From the NCBI GenBank assembly GCA_014529385.2, contig CM043942.1:110047641-110111640 (forward strand): a DNA stretch of 64,000 nucleotides, given 5' to 3'. The stretch's first letter is position 1. Each line of letters opens with the position of its first letter. The translations under genes and the position numbers were made by a program. This document shows positions 12,004-25,152 of this stretch, piece after piece. The notes below the pieces were generated by a model. It saw only the letters and a program-made list of their open reading frames with translations. It did not search any database and had not been told where the DNA came from. The stretch comes from Adiantum capillus-veneris (taxonomy: Eukaryota; Streptophyta; Polypodiopsida; Polypodiales; Pteridaceae).

Positions 12004-15000
12004 ATGGGGGTAAGGTTTAAGCCAACAAACCAAGAGACCTCTTGTCAAGGTTTGGAGGAGGTAGGTTCCCAAGAGAACCAAAATGTGGAAGAGGAAGGAA
12101 TGTTAGAAGGTATGTTGTCCACAACACTTACAAAGGATGAAAGAGAGGAGTTCAAAGGTGTGTTAAGAAAATTTCCTAGGCTTTTGCTAAAGATTACACC
12201 GATGTGCGTGGAGTAGATGCTGTTCAACACAAAATTGAGTTGAAGCCAGGGGCCACACCTAAGGCTCAAAAGCTACGAAGGGTAGGAGTCATCAAGGAGC
12301 AGGCTTTACTCAAGGAGGTAAGAGAGCTTCTAGCAGCAGGTTTTATTTATCCAGTGGAGAATTCAGAGTGGGTCTCTCCCGTTTTTGTCACTCCTAAGAA
12401 AAATGGCAAGTGGAGAGTGTGTGTGGATTACCGTCCACTTAATGAGGCAACAAAAAGAGATCACTTTCCCCTCCCATTTCAGGATGAGATACTGAATGAG
12501 GTAGCTGGTCATGAGAAGTACACTGTGTGTGATGGCTACTCAGGCTACTTTCAAATAGGGATTGCTTTGGAGGACCAATTGAAAACAACCTTCATCACTC
12601 CTTGGGGTTGTTATGATTTTAGAGTTATGCCATTTGGCCTGACAAATTCTCCTAAAACTTTCCAATGTTTCATGAACATGGTGTTTCAAGCATTCTTTGG
12701 AAAGTCCATTAGGGTTTTTATTGATGATTTTTGCATTTATAGCTCAAAATCATTGCATCTACAAAGGGTAGAAGAAGGTTTCAAGAAGCTCTACGACATG
12801 GGAGGTCAGCTCAACCCCGACAAGTGTCACATAAGTGAGGATGAAGTGATCTTGCTTGGTCACAAGGTTTCCTATAAAGGCATTGAGGTGGATCCTTCAA
12901 AGGCAAAGGCTCTTATTGAGCTCCCATCACGCTTTATTCACTTAGCTTTGGAGTTGCTTCATCCTTTGCAAAAGTTGACACAACAAGTAGAATTTGCATG
13001 GTCTGATGAGCTTGAAGAGTACTTTTGTAACATTAAAGTCATTTTTTCAGAGCTACCAACACTCATGCCTCCTTGTTGGGAGTACACATTCTTTGTTAGC
13101 TCTAGTATTGGGAAGGAAACAATTGGTGCAGTTTTATTACAACAAGATCCCCACAGTACCAGGATGCGACCCATCTACTTTGCTAGTAGGGTCATGAATG
13201 CCTTGGAGAGAAGCTACACAGAAGCAGAACTCATGATGCTTTCTCTCATGTTTGCGGAGAGAAATTTTAGATCCTACTTGCTACCAAAACCTTTTGTAAT
13301 TCTCACTGCAAATTTGTTTCCTTGGGTGTCATCTCAAATGAATCTTAGCACTAGGATCTCAAAGTGGATTATGGAATTGCAAGAGTTCCAATACTCTTTC
13401 AAGGTAGAAGATAGTGTGCGTGCACAATTGGCGGGGATTCTCACTTATAAGGTACATGAGAAGGAGTTTAAGGTGCCTGAAGTAAAGACCCTACCATTGC
13501 CACCACCTAAAAGTATTCCTAATGCTTTTACCTTGTTCTTTGATGGAGCTTTTCGACGAGTCATAGGAAAAGCAGGGGGAGGGCTAGTATTGCTCAACCC
13601 AAGTGGAGAGGTGGTCATGAAAGAGAAGGTCAATCTACCAGGTTCAACTAGCAACAATGAAGCAGAATACGACACACTACTTCATGGTTTGAAGATGTGC
13701 ATTGGCCAAGGGATAAAACGTTTCATGGTAAAGGGAGATGCACTTATCATTGTGAAACAGATTTTAGGTATTTGGGTATGCAAGAATGAAAGCTTAAGGA
13801 CAAAATTTCATGCCATTCGTAGGATGTTTAATCAGTTTGAAGGAGTGCAACCATATCATATTCCTAGGAAACAAAATGAAGATGCCGATTTACTTGCACA
13901 ACGAGCAGTTACATGTGTTGAGAGAGAAGTGCAGGTCATCATGGTGGCAACAACTGTCAAGCAACCGAGATACCAGGGATTGGAGTCATTGGCTCCCATT
14001 ATTGGCTACATTTTGGAGGGTGAGTTTCCACAAGACTTCACTAAAGCTCAGAAAAGGAGACTCATGAAGAAGACAAGTTTCTATCTCTTCCTAGAAGGCT
14101 CCCTCTATCAAAGAGGGAAGGATCAAGTGTGCAGAAGAGTACCAACTATCGAGGAAATTCCAGCCATTCTAAAGGGTTTGCATGAAGAGGCATGTGGTGG
14201 TCATTTTTCCCAAGAATTAACTGTGAAGAAGATTTTGCTTGCGGGGTATGTTTGGCCAAGTTTGCATGTGGATGTTCAACATTGGTGTAAAAGCTGTCAC
14301 AATTGTCAGATAAATGGAAATAGAAGGTTGGTGCATGGCCCGAGGCAAATAGTGCTTGCAAATGGACCCTTTGAAAAATGGGGCATTAATGCTATGGGTC
14401 CTCTGCCTAGAACAAAGAATGGTAAACTCTACATTCTAGTGGCTGTGGACTACATGACTAGGTGGGTAGAGGCTCAAAGTGTGGCAAGGGTAAATGGGAA
14501 AACAGTGAGCAGGTTTGTCTACACTAATATTTGTTGTAGATTTGGCACACCTCTAGAGATTGTTTCGGATTATGGTCCGGGGTTCAAGAAGGATTTACTC
14601 ACAGAAGTTTGTGAAGAGATTCACATTCTACATCGTCATAGCACTCCATACTACCCACAGTCAAATGGTTTGGTGGAGAAGGCTAATGGTGTCATTGCAG
14701 GAATCATTAGAAAGATGGTGCAAAACAAGACAAAGTTGTGGGATGACTTCTTGGATGGTGACTTGTGGGCATATCGAACCACATATAGGGAAGCCACGGA
14801 GTTCACACCATTTCACTTGGTCTATGGTCAAGAGGCTTTGCAGCCTATCGAGCTCAACATTCCAACAATGCGGCTTCATGGCAAAGGTGCACAAGATGAT
14901 CAAGAGGTATGGATGGATCGACTTCTTACGTTAGTGGAGCTTGAGTGGAAAAGAGAAGAAGCTTACGAGTGTTACAAGAGGAAAGCCACACAAGCGAAAG

Positions 15001-15404
15001 AAAAGCTCGACAAGAAACTGAAGGACAAAGGTATCAAGGAAGGAGAGCTTGTGCTAAGGTATGACAATCGACTTAACAATCGTTTTGATACCAAGTTTGA
15101 AACTAGATGGCAAGGGCCATACATAGTCAAGAAGGCTTTCAATTCAAGTTACTATCAACTTATGGACTTAAATGGTAAAGACCACTCCAGGAAGGTAAAC
15201 GGGTATCGCTTGAAGCCCTATTTGAGTCGCCTTCTACCAAAGGACCTACCAAAGATCTGTCAAGAGGCCGCTGTCTCATGTAAGTATTGTTACATGAAGC
15301 ATGAGTGTAACTCCAGCCAAAATTCTGAGGGGCCAAAAAATGAAGATCTCGTCAAGGACTCTAAAGCACTCTCTTTGGAAAAGATGCTCTATGATGGTAC
15401 ATGA
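12004..15404 (+). pseudogene. pol: pol: RT, RNase H, second RNase H, integrase
   Basis: The upstream linker (12004-12216) is in the gag frame, while the main frame (from 12204, first codon GTG) is shifted by -1. The natural crossing is near the T-run at 12182-12185, so pol needs a frameshift or has lost one T. Residues below count from 12204. RT carries FIDD at 172-175. The usual RT-to-RNase H link is about 19 residues short after residue 240 (near 12925). A first RNase H follows at roughly 295-400. A second, plant-type RNase H starts at FFDGAF (D447) and has NNEAEY, KGDALI and NEDADL. Integrase has an HHCC finger near 660-702 and core residues D789 and E825 with 35 residues between them, but the first acid is Asn729 (AAT at 14388-14390). 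Confidence 0.9.
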
Positions 15405-15419
15405 ATATACCATCATCCT

Positions 15420-15432
15420 GGGGGAGGGCTAA
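15420..15432 (+). other. polypurine tract
   Basis: GGGGGAGGGCTAA lies immediately before the 3' LTR, the usual primer site for plus-strand DNA synthesis. Confidence 0.75.
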
Positions 15433-17074
15433 TGATAGCCGTTTTTCGGCTCTCCGTAATTGCCATAGTGAGTTATCCCACCCTACCAAAATCACCTAAA
15501 CACTGTGGCAATTCTTACCTTTTCATTGTACATAGGCGTGTGTGAGTTAGGGGGCTTTTCCCATATCTTCTTAAAATCCTCAGCTAGCTAATCACTGGGC
15601 TTGTTGAGCCAAAAAAAAAAAAAAATTAAAAAATTAAAAAATAAAAGTATATTATGGTCTCTTTGTGTGTAAATATTTCATTGTATATATGGCCTAAATA
15701 TAGGGATTTTTATAATTATTTTGGTATTTTATTTAAATATTTCTACTTAGGTGTGTGTTTTATTAAACCTGTGTATGCCTTCTTTCACTCTCTTACACCA
15801 TAAGTATATTTTTTGCCAATATGTACATACTCTAACCTCATATTTTTTCTTTATAAAAATCACTCCCACATTTTCACCCTCACCCTCGTGAAAACAAAAA
15901 ATGATTTCTACTCCCTTAGTCACGTTTATTATATGATTTTCCTTTACTTGCATACCTTTTCCTCTTTCACCCAAAATAATACAAAGAGGGACCATATCAT
16001 ATGATTCCAATATCTTTCCATATCCATAATTCCTCCATATTTTTTTATTTTATTTTACTCATTATTCTAACACCATGTGCTCATTGAGCTAAAATCCATG
16101 AATAGTCCATACACTAGTCCCACCATGTATATATTGCTTTATTCACCAATAATCCTCCTCCATGCATGTGTAAAGGGCAACTTGGATGCTTTGTATTATG
16201 ATATGACAAAGGAAGGGCTCACTCTTGGATGCATTGTACAAATTCAACAAAGGAGGGGGCCACTAAAAGACTTTTGCAGACATAAAAAACAGGCTTTATG
16301 GTGAGATTTTTGGAACCCATCTCCACTCCGAATTTGGAACGGTGGTCAAAAGAGAAAATGTGGAACAAAAGCTGAATAATCACCTCAAAACTTTTGGTGA
16401 TTTTTGGAGCAACCACCGGTGAGCTATGAGTTTTTAAGTGGACCCCAGTCTGTCCACTTTTCCCACAAGTAGCCCATAGTCTTCTCTCACCTCTTTCCAC
16501 ACTTCTACACACACACACACACACAAACACACATTCCTCTCAATCCCTCACTCAAACCTGCACTTTCAATGGTTTCTCTCACCTTCTTCACCATTAACCT
16601 CCCCACTTACTCCCATAGCTCTCATATGAGCTCTCCATGTACATACACCATCTCTATGCCTCTCTCTATTATCTCCAAAGTACAATTCCATCTTACTCCT
16701 TATATATATACATAAATTCAGCATGTGTACCATGCTTAACCTCTGCAAATCAAGAGATCTCATCAACGGAATTACCATTTTCATCACGATAATCAACCTT
16801 GGCGGCGGTGGCGTAAAGAAGGGAAGACGAAGAAGAAGATCGATAGTCATTTTGAGAATCTACACAAGTAAGTCCAAAACTTCTTCAAGCTTCACCATCA
16901 CAAGGATTTTATTACTTCATTCAACCATCTTACTTCAACCATCCACCCCATTCTACCCATTGTAAATATATCATTAACTTTCTAGTGATTACTAACACTA
17001 ACCACTAACATACTAACACAAAATAGAATTGACCTAACCATAAAAGACACCTCACCTCAAGACATGTACAAAGT

Positions 17075-17131
<57 letters not shown>

Positions 17132-18160
17132 CTTACTTAAAACTTTACTTTCACCTTATCTACCATCAATAATGCTCTTTTTTGAGCCCACATCCATGAC
17201 TCAAGCAGACAAAGAAGGCCCGCAATGTTTTGATATTCAAAAAAATCATAATCCTGATTTGTTAGCTTGTAAATTAGGATTTCTAATAATCTTAATGAGG
17301 GGTCTCCAACCTATAAATAGGCCCCTCTCCTTCTTGTAAAACCTCCAAGATATCACATAGCACCCCAACACTCTATGCGTGAGGAGAGACTTAGGTGTAG
17401 CAACCACTTGTGAGCTTCACTCTTGGTGTGAGAGAAGCTTTCAAGATACACATTGCAAGTGAGAGAGCGTGAGTTCCACAAATCTCAAAATCACTATTGT
17501 ATGTGCTCCTTCATCATCAATAAATTGAGGTTTGGTGCATCAAAGGCGTGATTCGACGTTCAAATCTTCGTCCTTCCATTTGTGCAATACGGTTTGGTGA
17601 ATTCAAGGTGACTTGTGTATTTTTAGTTTTTATCGGTTGATCTTGATTTTAGAAAGTGTTTTAGTGTGTTTTCAATTGCCAATTTTGTGTCCATTGTAAG
17701 AGGGTATTGTGGTGAGAGGTCTCCCACACCCTAAGACAGTGTGTGTGTGTGTGTTTTGGCAATGTTTAGCAATCACTAAGCATTGAGTGATTTTTTGTAC
17801 AAGTTCTATGATAGCATCATAACGAACCATCTCCATTTGCAAGTCACAAATAAGGTATTGCGCAAGATCCTTTCCTCTCTCTCTCCCCTTTGCTCTAGCT
17901 CTCTCTGATCCATTTTGTGTGTGTCTTGGTGTGAGGTTGCTTGTGTGTGTTGTGTGGTGCATCTTCTTGGTTGTGCCAAAATCTCTCTTGCGTCCTAGTT
18001 CGCATACCATAACCAGGTGGTGCCCCTATCTTGCTTGGGTTTGGTTGTGGGTTAGTTGTTTTGTTGTTCTTGTGGTTGCCCCAGCCCCAATTGAGCAGCA
18101 CGGGAGCCTTGAGGGGTGTTTAGAGGTTGCCTTTTTTGTTGCCCGCCCCGGACCGCCTCA
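15433..18160 (+). repeat. 3' LTR of the Tat-like element
   Basis: 2728 bp, starting TGATAGCC and ending CCTCA. The main length difference from the 5' LTR is a longer CT run (17077-17130 against 8511-8539). Confidence 0.93.
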
Positions 18161-19295
18161 GTACCTGTCATTCCATGATCTTCCTTGCTGCTCCAGCCTT
18201 TTGCCATGTTTCTGGTAGCCTGCACATATCTATCCATGACACCTTCTAGAGTCGACACACTTTGGTTGTACCAATGCTTTTCCTTGAAATTACAACTATG
18301 AAGAGGCCAATAAATGACCAACAACATGTATAGAGTGATTTTTAAATCACAAGTTGGGACATGCCCCTAAAAGTTGTTCTCTTAGAGACACATCCAATGC
18401 CTAAAAGCGCGAGATCCTTTCAAGTTGGAATCATATTCACAACTAGACATAAAGTCTATACTCTTTAGTTCTTATGGATAGTCGTGCTATCTGAAACACT
18501 TATCTCATCCATACACCATGGTATAGATAAGCATGTACGAGTTTAAGAACATCAAAAGCTCAGCTTGATCTTTGAATTAAAAGTACATGGTGTGAAAGTG
18601 ACACCCAAACAATCATTAATGGCAAGACTCTTGCATATCCATTAGAGGAGATGTAAACTCAACTGGATAGATCTATTTGATCTTTAAAGCAATCCCTGAT
18701 GGATTATAAGAAGACGGATCTTAGCCATTCCAAAAAAGATGGCTTGTGGCCCTCTCTTTTACCATACTGACGTAGAAATATTTTAGTAAAATCATGCCTA
18801 ATTTCACTATCCTTGCAGAGAATTAGGAAAGAGAGAGGGAGAGAAAATGCTAGACTGAGCCTTATTCTATTGTGGTGTGTTTCCTTTATGTATGCTTCTA
18901 TGCAAACAATGTTTGTGTTGTAGCTTATCCTATAAGTGTACAACCATTTGCTTGTACAACGCTCTCTCATAGAGATGCAACAAAAAACATAAGTCATAGC
19001 TTGACCTACCTACCTTGGATGTGATCATGACTGTATCAGATTGACTTACTTCTGGTGCCTCACCCATGAATGAAGCTCATTTGATTAAATGATTTTAAAC
19101 ATTCAATATCTGACGATGTCCTTGACAAAGTGGTTGGTGTTATAGTGGGCGTGTAAACAATGATGAGGTGAAATTAAGTCCACCGTACTGGCACGCCATA
19201 CATGCAAAGTAGAAAAGAAAATGATAAGCCCTACAAAGTAAGCCGATACCATGAGTGTTTTCCACAATGTGGATTGGCATGGATACATCACAATT
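18161..19295. other. no recognisable gene
   Basis: Spacer between two retrotransposons. Short frames on both strands have no recognisable motif. Confidence 0.5.
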
Positions 19296-19989
19296 TGTCA
19301 TAAAATCTAATATCTAACGAACCCAAATAATTTTCTCATATTACATTGATCATTTAATGTGGGAGAATAAACGAGAACAAGGGTTAGGATATAGAAATGT
19401 GCTTATGGATCTATCTCAACACGGGGCCAAAGTAAAAGGGTCCAAATGAGAGATGGTATGTCAAAGAGCAATGCTACCTAATGGAGCTTAAAGACCTTAG
19501 GGTTATCTTCATTAAAGACCTCCGAAGGTTAGTGTTAAAAAGTTCTTAGATCTAGGACCTTAAGCAAGTTGGGATTGACCTTGAGGTGGGAACCCTACCC
19601 AATCTTGAGGTGCTTGTCGTGCTTGCTGCTGACTAAGGTGCATAAGGCTTGAGGTGCTTGTCATGCTTAAATGACTAAGGTGCTTCAAGTGTTCACTTCA
19701 AACATGATATCTTAAGAGGCATAAAAAAGTGTCATGCTTAAATGACTAAGGTGCTTAAAGTGTTCAATTCAAACATGATCTCTTAAGAAGCATAAAAGAC
19801 ACATGTCAAGATCCTCTCCATTTTGCCCTCATGATGTGCTTGAATCCTATTGGATAGGCTTTAAAGGGGTCCAATGAGAATTTAGATGCATTTAAATAAA
19901 TAATTAAGCTCTTTCTCTCCAAAGAGGAAAAAGAGGACACTTGTCCAAACGATATAATTAAATATATCATTTAAATGCACGCACGCGCG

Positions 19990-20071
<82 letters not shown>

Positions 20072-20335
20072 GGACCAAGCATGAGCTAAGGTGCTTAAAG
20101 TGTTCAATTCAAACATGATCTCTTAAGAAGCATAAAAGACACATGTCAAGATCCTCTTCATTTTGCCCTCATGATGTGCTTGAATCCTATTGGATAGACT
20201 TTAAAGGGGTCCAATGAGAATTTAGATGCATTTAAATAAATAATTAATCTCTTTCTCTCCAAAGAGGAAAAAGAGGACACTTGTCCAAATGATATAATTG
20301 AATATATCATTTAAATGCGCATGCACGCGCGCGCG

Positions 20336-20421
<86 letters not shown>

Positions 20422-21147
20422 GGACCAAGCATGAGAGGGGGAGACTGCTTTGGGCATCCTTATACTCTCCCACACAAAAACACACACACATACACACTCT
20501 CATTGTGTGAATTGCAAAGTGCAAGAGCTCCATCTTCTTCTCCAAGCTTGTTGAGAAGTTGAGAGCCTACACCAACACTGTAGGCTATGGAATGCAGATC
20601 CAACCAAGATCCATGCTTCAATGCTGCTTAAGCTTTCCATCTTCTTCATCTTCATGACTATGCTAAGAAACAAGAGTGATGATAAGTGAGGAAATATTTC
20701 TTTCTCCTAATGAATGCTTCTTCTTTCTCTTCCCTACCCTCATTCCCTGCCGCTAGCTCTCTCCACCTTTGAAGGTGTTTGAGGCCTTAGGACTGAGGCC
20801 GGGGATGATTAATGCTTTTGAAAAAAATTTGTTATGCTCGTGATGCATGAATCTTTCTATCTTCATTGCATCACCTAGGTCACAAGGAACACAAATATTG
20901 TATTGTACCAAGTCTCTCTTGAGGAGAGAATCTATAATACAAAAGCCTAGTGGAGGGGGGACCGGCTCCACATATATCCGTTCCTTAACTATTTTCATGT
21001 TCTCCAAACTCTCTCTCTTGCAAAAGTATTGTTCATGCCAAGTTAATTCCACTCATTAACTTCACCATCCATGTTCTCCAAGTAGTCTGCTCACTCTAAT
21101 TCTCTTTATTCCGCTATTCTTAAAGTTCATAGGCCAATTCCATTACA
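19296..21147 (+). repeat. 5' LTR with internal tandem duplication
   Basis: It begins TGTCATAAAATCTAATATCT, matching the U3 start of the element at 25562-35127 (TGTCATAATAATTAATATCT on its coding strand). It ends at TTACA one base before the primer-binding site. It contains two 340-bp tandem units with long GA arrays. No partner 3' LTR is present. Confidence 0.75.
19746..20435. repeat. 340-bp tandem duplication with (GA)n arrays
   Basis: Unit one is 19746-20085 and unit two 20086-20435, nearly identical. Each ends in an alternating purine-pyrimidine stretch (GCACGCGCGTGC type), then a GA array (19993-20069 and 20339-20419), then GTGGACCAAGCATGAG. Shorter echoes of the CTAAGGTGCTT motif occur upstream from about 19640. 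Confidence 0.9.
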
Positions 21148-21148
21148 T

Positions 21149-21160
21149 TGGTATTAGAGC
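21149..21160 (+). other. primer-binding site (initiator Met tRNA type)
   Basis: TGGTATTAGAGC differs by one base from the canonical plant TGGTATCAGAGC and lies two bases from the LTR end. Confidence 0.8.
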
Positions 21161-21549
21161 TATTGGTTTCTCTTTTCTTACGTAAGAAGAGAGGTGGTTG
21201 ACTTGTCCATGAAATTTTGGACATGTTCATTGCAATAGGGTAAGTGGGACATGGATCTATTATTGTGGTTGAGAAGGACTTAGTTTGAGGTACACAATTG
21301 GAACCTATACTCTTAATAATGGATTCTCTCGGGGCTTGCCTTTGGCTTAACCAATTGATCTACGAGCAATCTCAATAGGAACCATAATCAACCAAGAAAT
21401 GTTAGACCCTCTCCACTAGTCTTTGCAATAAGCAATGTCTAAACCACGGGTGTGGCTCCTTGAGAACTAATTTTCAAAGGTAAAGAAAAGGACTAAGGTT
21501 TTTGAGGGTACCAAAGCACAAAGTAATTCTATACATAAGTTTAATTAGC

Positions 21550-22890
21550 ATGGCTGACAATAACCAAGAGGGTAGAATGAACATTAATAACTTTGATTTT
21601 TCACATGAAGGTGCTAATGATAATGCCCCCATGTTTGTTAATTATCTCGTTACTAGGTTGCATCAAGATATGGGCAACCTTGATTTGCAAGCCAAAGTTA
21701 CCCAACAACTTCATGCTTATGTGAATTCACTTCCTCTCCAAGAGAAGAGAGAGCTTAGGAGGTCTCTTGATGAGACTCCCAAAAGAAGGCTCTCTCGCAT
21801 AAGAGAGGAGGAATCCAAAGAACAAGAAAGAAGCCAATCTCTAAGTTCCTCTGAAGATGTGGCTCCATGAAGACATCGGTCTAGACGGTTGCCAACTCCT
21901 CCCAAGAGGAAACAACTAACCCATAGTCCTTCTCCTTATTACTCCAAAAGGGAAGAGAGAAAGCAAAGGAAGAAAAAGGCAAGAAAGAGGTCACCCTTTT
22001 GTCCTTCTTCTTCACCTTCCTCCTCTTTCGACAAAAGAAACATCTATTCTCCTAGAGAATACAAGAGGAGAGGACATCGCAAAACTTACCCTGCATGGCA
22101 GAGGTCCCAAAAGCTCAAGAAATCCAAAGAGAGAGGAAAGAGTATCTCTTTTCTCACCTATGATGGCACCTTTGGTGCTACAAACAGAGTATTGGCCTTC
22201 ATCCAACAATTTGATGCAGCCTTTGGAGATGAGGGCTTCACAGAGTTGTCTAAGCTATGTCATGTAGCTATGCACTTCTAGAACTCTTCTCTTGTCAATG
22301 GTGGGCTAGCCTTCGTGGCAACTACAAGGCCCCAAAATTCCATCATGAAACAATTCCTTGCAAGCGATGCAAAGGACAAAGTGCTTACCGAATGGCGGAG
22401 CTTGAATCTGCTCTCCAACGAGTCTCTCCACAAATTTATAGACAAGTTTTGGGATTTATATCTCAAGGCTATTGTCTTTCAAAAGATAAACTTTGCTAAG
22501 CAAAAGCAACAATTCTATGCGGGATTACCTGAGAGATGGCCAAGTATGTCAACTTCCAACGGCCTGGTTCTATCACCAAAGTAATCCACCACACTATGGT
22601 TGCTTTGCGCATCAATTTCCAACAAGGGGCTAGAAGGAATGCCAAGCCCATGGAAAGCAAAGACAAAAGTGATGCAAAGGGGAAAAAAAATGGCCAAAAT
22701 TCTTCCTAAGGCAATTCCAACAACAACAACAATAACAACAAAAACAATCGGTCCGAGGAGAAGAGAGTTTACAAAGGTAAAAATAAACTCTCTCCTCAAG
22801 AGCTTGAAGCTTTTCGAAAGGACCACATTTTTTTAATGTGTGGGGAGCAAGGACATGGCTATCGTTCTTGCCCCAAGAGAAATGCCTGAA
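21550..22890 (+). pseudogene. gag: gag of the truncated gypsy element
   Basis: An ATG at 21550 opens a gag whose frame is cut by TGA at 21868 and TAG at 22279, reopens at 22315-22584, and then changes frame. The capsid-like region includes AFIQQFDAAFGDEGF and FIDKFWDLYLKA. A basic, serine-rich stretch lies at 21900-22100. Near 22840-22885 there is a partial zinc knuckle (CGEQGHGYRSC) whose first cysteine appears lost. Homology to the gag at 31450-32366 supports the reading. Confidence 0.8.
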
Positions 22891-22899
22891 TGAGACTCC

Positions 22900-24659
22900 T
22901 AGAGCTTCCACAATCAAAGCTCCAAAAGAGGATGCTCATTGCAAAGGATCACCTCTCTCCTATGCTTGGGGAAAAGTAAGGGAGCATGATGCCTTCATCT
23001 TGTTTTACCCTGGCTCTACCCACAACTTCATATCAATGGAGTTGGCCACTAAGTTGGGCATTCAAGCTTTCAAGATGGGAGATATTGTAACTACCGATGG
23101 AGCTTTCAAGGGACAACAAGCCTCCGTTACTCCCTTGATTGGGAAGTTGAGGCTTCATGTTCAAAGCTATGTTGACAAAAAAGACTTTTTCATCTCTCCT
23201 CTCCAACATGAGGATGTTATCCTAGGGTCACCATGGTTCAACCGCATGGCTGCCAACATGAAGTTCCCTGAAAGGAGAATCTACTTCACCTACAGGGAAA
23301 AGAGCATGTATATAGATGCTAGTGAATCCGGTCGTACTATACTACTTGTAAATTCACCTGCTTTTGATAAGTCAATGAAAAGATTGGTTTTTGCGTACAC
23401 GATTTTTGTCAAAGAATTCACTAATAATGACGCTAATGTTTTATCAAATGAAAATGGTAGGAATAAAGAAGAGTTAGACTTCTCTACTTTTCTAAATGGA
23501 TTCCAAGATGTGTTCATTGATCATATCCCTATGGGCCTATCTCCAAAATGAGGGGATGATGACAATCAAATCAAGCTCCCACCAGGAAGAAGCTCACCGC
23601 CTAACAAGCCTCCTTATCAAGTTTCCCAAGCTCAACAAGAGGAGATCATGAGGCAAGTACAAGAATTGGTAGACAAAGAGATGATGAGGCCTAGCTCCTC
23701 TCCTTTTTTGTTCTCCAATCCTTTTAGTGCAAAAGAAAGATGGAGCATATTGCATGTGTGTGGACTATTGAGCGCTAAACCATCTCACTATCAGAAACAA
23801 ATTTCCCATATCGCGGGTCAAAGTTCTGTTTGATAAGCTACAAGATTCAATTGACTTCAGTAAGATTGACCTTAAAAGTAGCTATCATCAAATAAGGATA
23901 GTGAATGAAGATATCTTAAAGACCACGTTTCGTACAAAGTTTGGTCTTTATGAATATCTACTCATGCCTTTTGGCTTGACCAATGCACCAACAACATTCA
24001 ATTGTTTGATGGAGAAAATATTTAGACCCTACCGCAAGTTCATTGGAGTGCTCTTTGATGATATCATCATCTAATCCAAGTCCTTGGAGGAGCACAAGCA
24101 GCATCTCCAAGTAATTTTTAAAGGTTTGAGAGAGAACAAGCTTTTTATCAATCAAAAGAAGAGTGAATTTTTCCTTCAAGAGATTCAATATTTAGGTCAC
24201 ATTATCTCTCAAGATGGTATCTGTATGGATCCATCAAAGGTGGAGGTAATAAAAGCATGGCCTAATCCAAGGAATCTACATGAGCTAAGAAGCTTTATTG
24301 ATATGTGTGCATACTATAGATGCTTCATAGCAAAATCCTCTCAAATAGTAGGACCATTGCATGACTTAACAAAGAAGAACGTTAATTACTCATGAACTGC
24401 TAAAGAAAAAAATGATTTTGACAAGCTTAAAGAGAAGCTTAGCTCCCAACTAGTCCTTATGCTTCTGAATCTTTCAAATCCATTTGAGGTCCAATGTGAT
24501 TCTTGTGGTGATTTCCTTGGAATAATTTTACTTCAAGAAGGGCATGACATAGCATATGAGAGCCGAAGGCTAAATGCCGATGAACGGTTCTTGGGCATAT
24601 ACAAAAAAGAGCTTTTAGCTGTTCTACATGCCCTAGACAGCCACTTAAATTGGGAATAG
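22900..24659 (+). pseudogene. pol: protease-RT-RNase H of the truncated gypsy element
   Basis: The protease reads FYPGSTHNF where an aspartate would normally precede the SG/PG, so the catalytic Asp is lost. It is followed by VILGSPWF (22838-23551). RT follows in pieces: EMMRPSSSPF near 23680, MPFGLTNAPTTFN near 23970, and an active site LFDDIII cut by TAA at 24072-24074. The connection domain reads DGICMDPSKVEV. RNase H includes FEVQCDSCGD and YKKELLAVLHAL, ending at a stop near 24657. At least three frame changes occur. Integrase is absent. Confidence 0.85.
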
Positions 24660-25075
24660 ATATTTTCTACTCTCAAACAATATCTCTATGTAGTACATAT
24701 CCATGGTGCAACCATGCTAGATATCAATCCCTTCACAAACATCAATATAGTCAATGAGGAGCTCGCCGCCTTGGACACATTTTGGCAGTTTTTTGGCTTC
24801 TCCAACGTGCCTAGGGGATTTTTCTTTTGTAGAAGAGGTATTTCGTGCGGGAGGGCCAAAGATCAATGTTGGATACCATAGGATAGGATCTTGATCCCAA
24901 CATCTCACACTCTCATTTCATTTCATCCCATTTCACTTTAGCTCAGTTCAATTTTAGTTTTTCAATTTTCACTTTTTTAGTCTTGTACACAGACATTGTA
25001 TCAGATTCACCATTTGTAAACTCTTTTTGTCTCATAGGTCACTTTGGCATTTTGAAGACGTTAATATATCATTCC

Positions 25076-25152
<77 letters not shown>

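Larger units (their letters stand above)
6872..18160 (+). mobile_element. Ty3/gypsy LTR retrotransposon, Tat-like, degenerate
   Basis: A complete 11.3-kb element: LTR (6872-9565), leader with two related small frames, gag with zinc knuckle and protease, pol with RT, RNase H, a second plant-type RNase H, integrase, polypurine tract, LTR (15433-18160). A second RNase H before integrase is the hallmark of the Tat group (Ogre, Retand and relatives). By eye the LTRs differ at about 3 percent of positions over the first 500 bp, so the insertion is moderately old. I find no convincing target duplication (GCTAC on the left, GTACC on the right). The copy cannot be autonomous: gag has in-frame stops at 10243 and 10312, there is a TGA at 11950, pol lies in a different frame, and the integrase lacks its first catalytic aspartate. 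Confidence 0.92.
19296..24660 (+). mobile_element. Ty3/gypsy element, 3'-truncated and decayed
   Basis: A 5' LTR (19296-21147), a primer-binding site, gag, protease, RT and RNase H can be followed on the plus strand. The sequence stops matching after RNase H near 24660. No integrase, polypurine tract or 3' LTR follows before the next element at 25562. The LTR and gag are clearly related to the minus-strand element at 25562-35127: the R/U5 sequences align and both gags carry FLTYDGTFGAT followed by AFIQQFDAAFGDEGF. They are diverged subfamily members, not copies of one insertion. Confidence 0.85.

Noticed and set aside
6867-18165. Five-base target duplication of the Tat element
   Set aside because: The flanks read GCTAC and GTACC and do not match; similarity is too weak to call.
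20298-20562. Open frames of repeated Arg-Glu or Leu-Ser dipeptides over GA/CT arrays (also at 19882, 24983, 29348, 37005)
   Set aside because: They are translations of dinucleotide microsatellites, open in any frame because the repeat has no stop codon.
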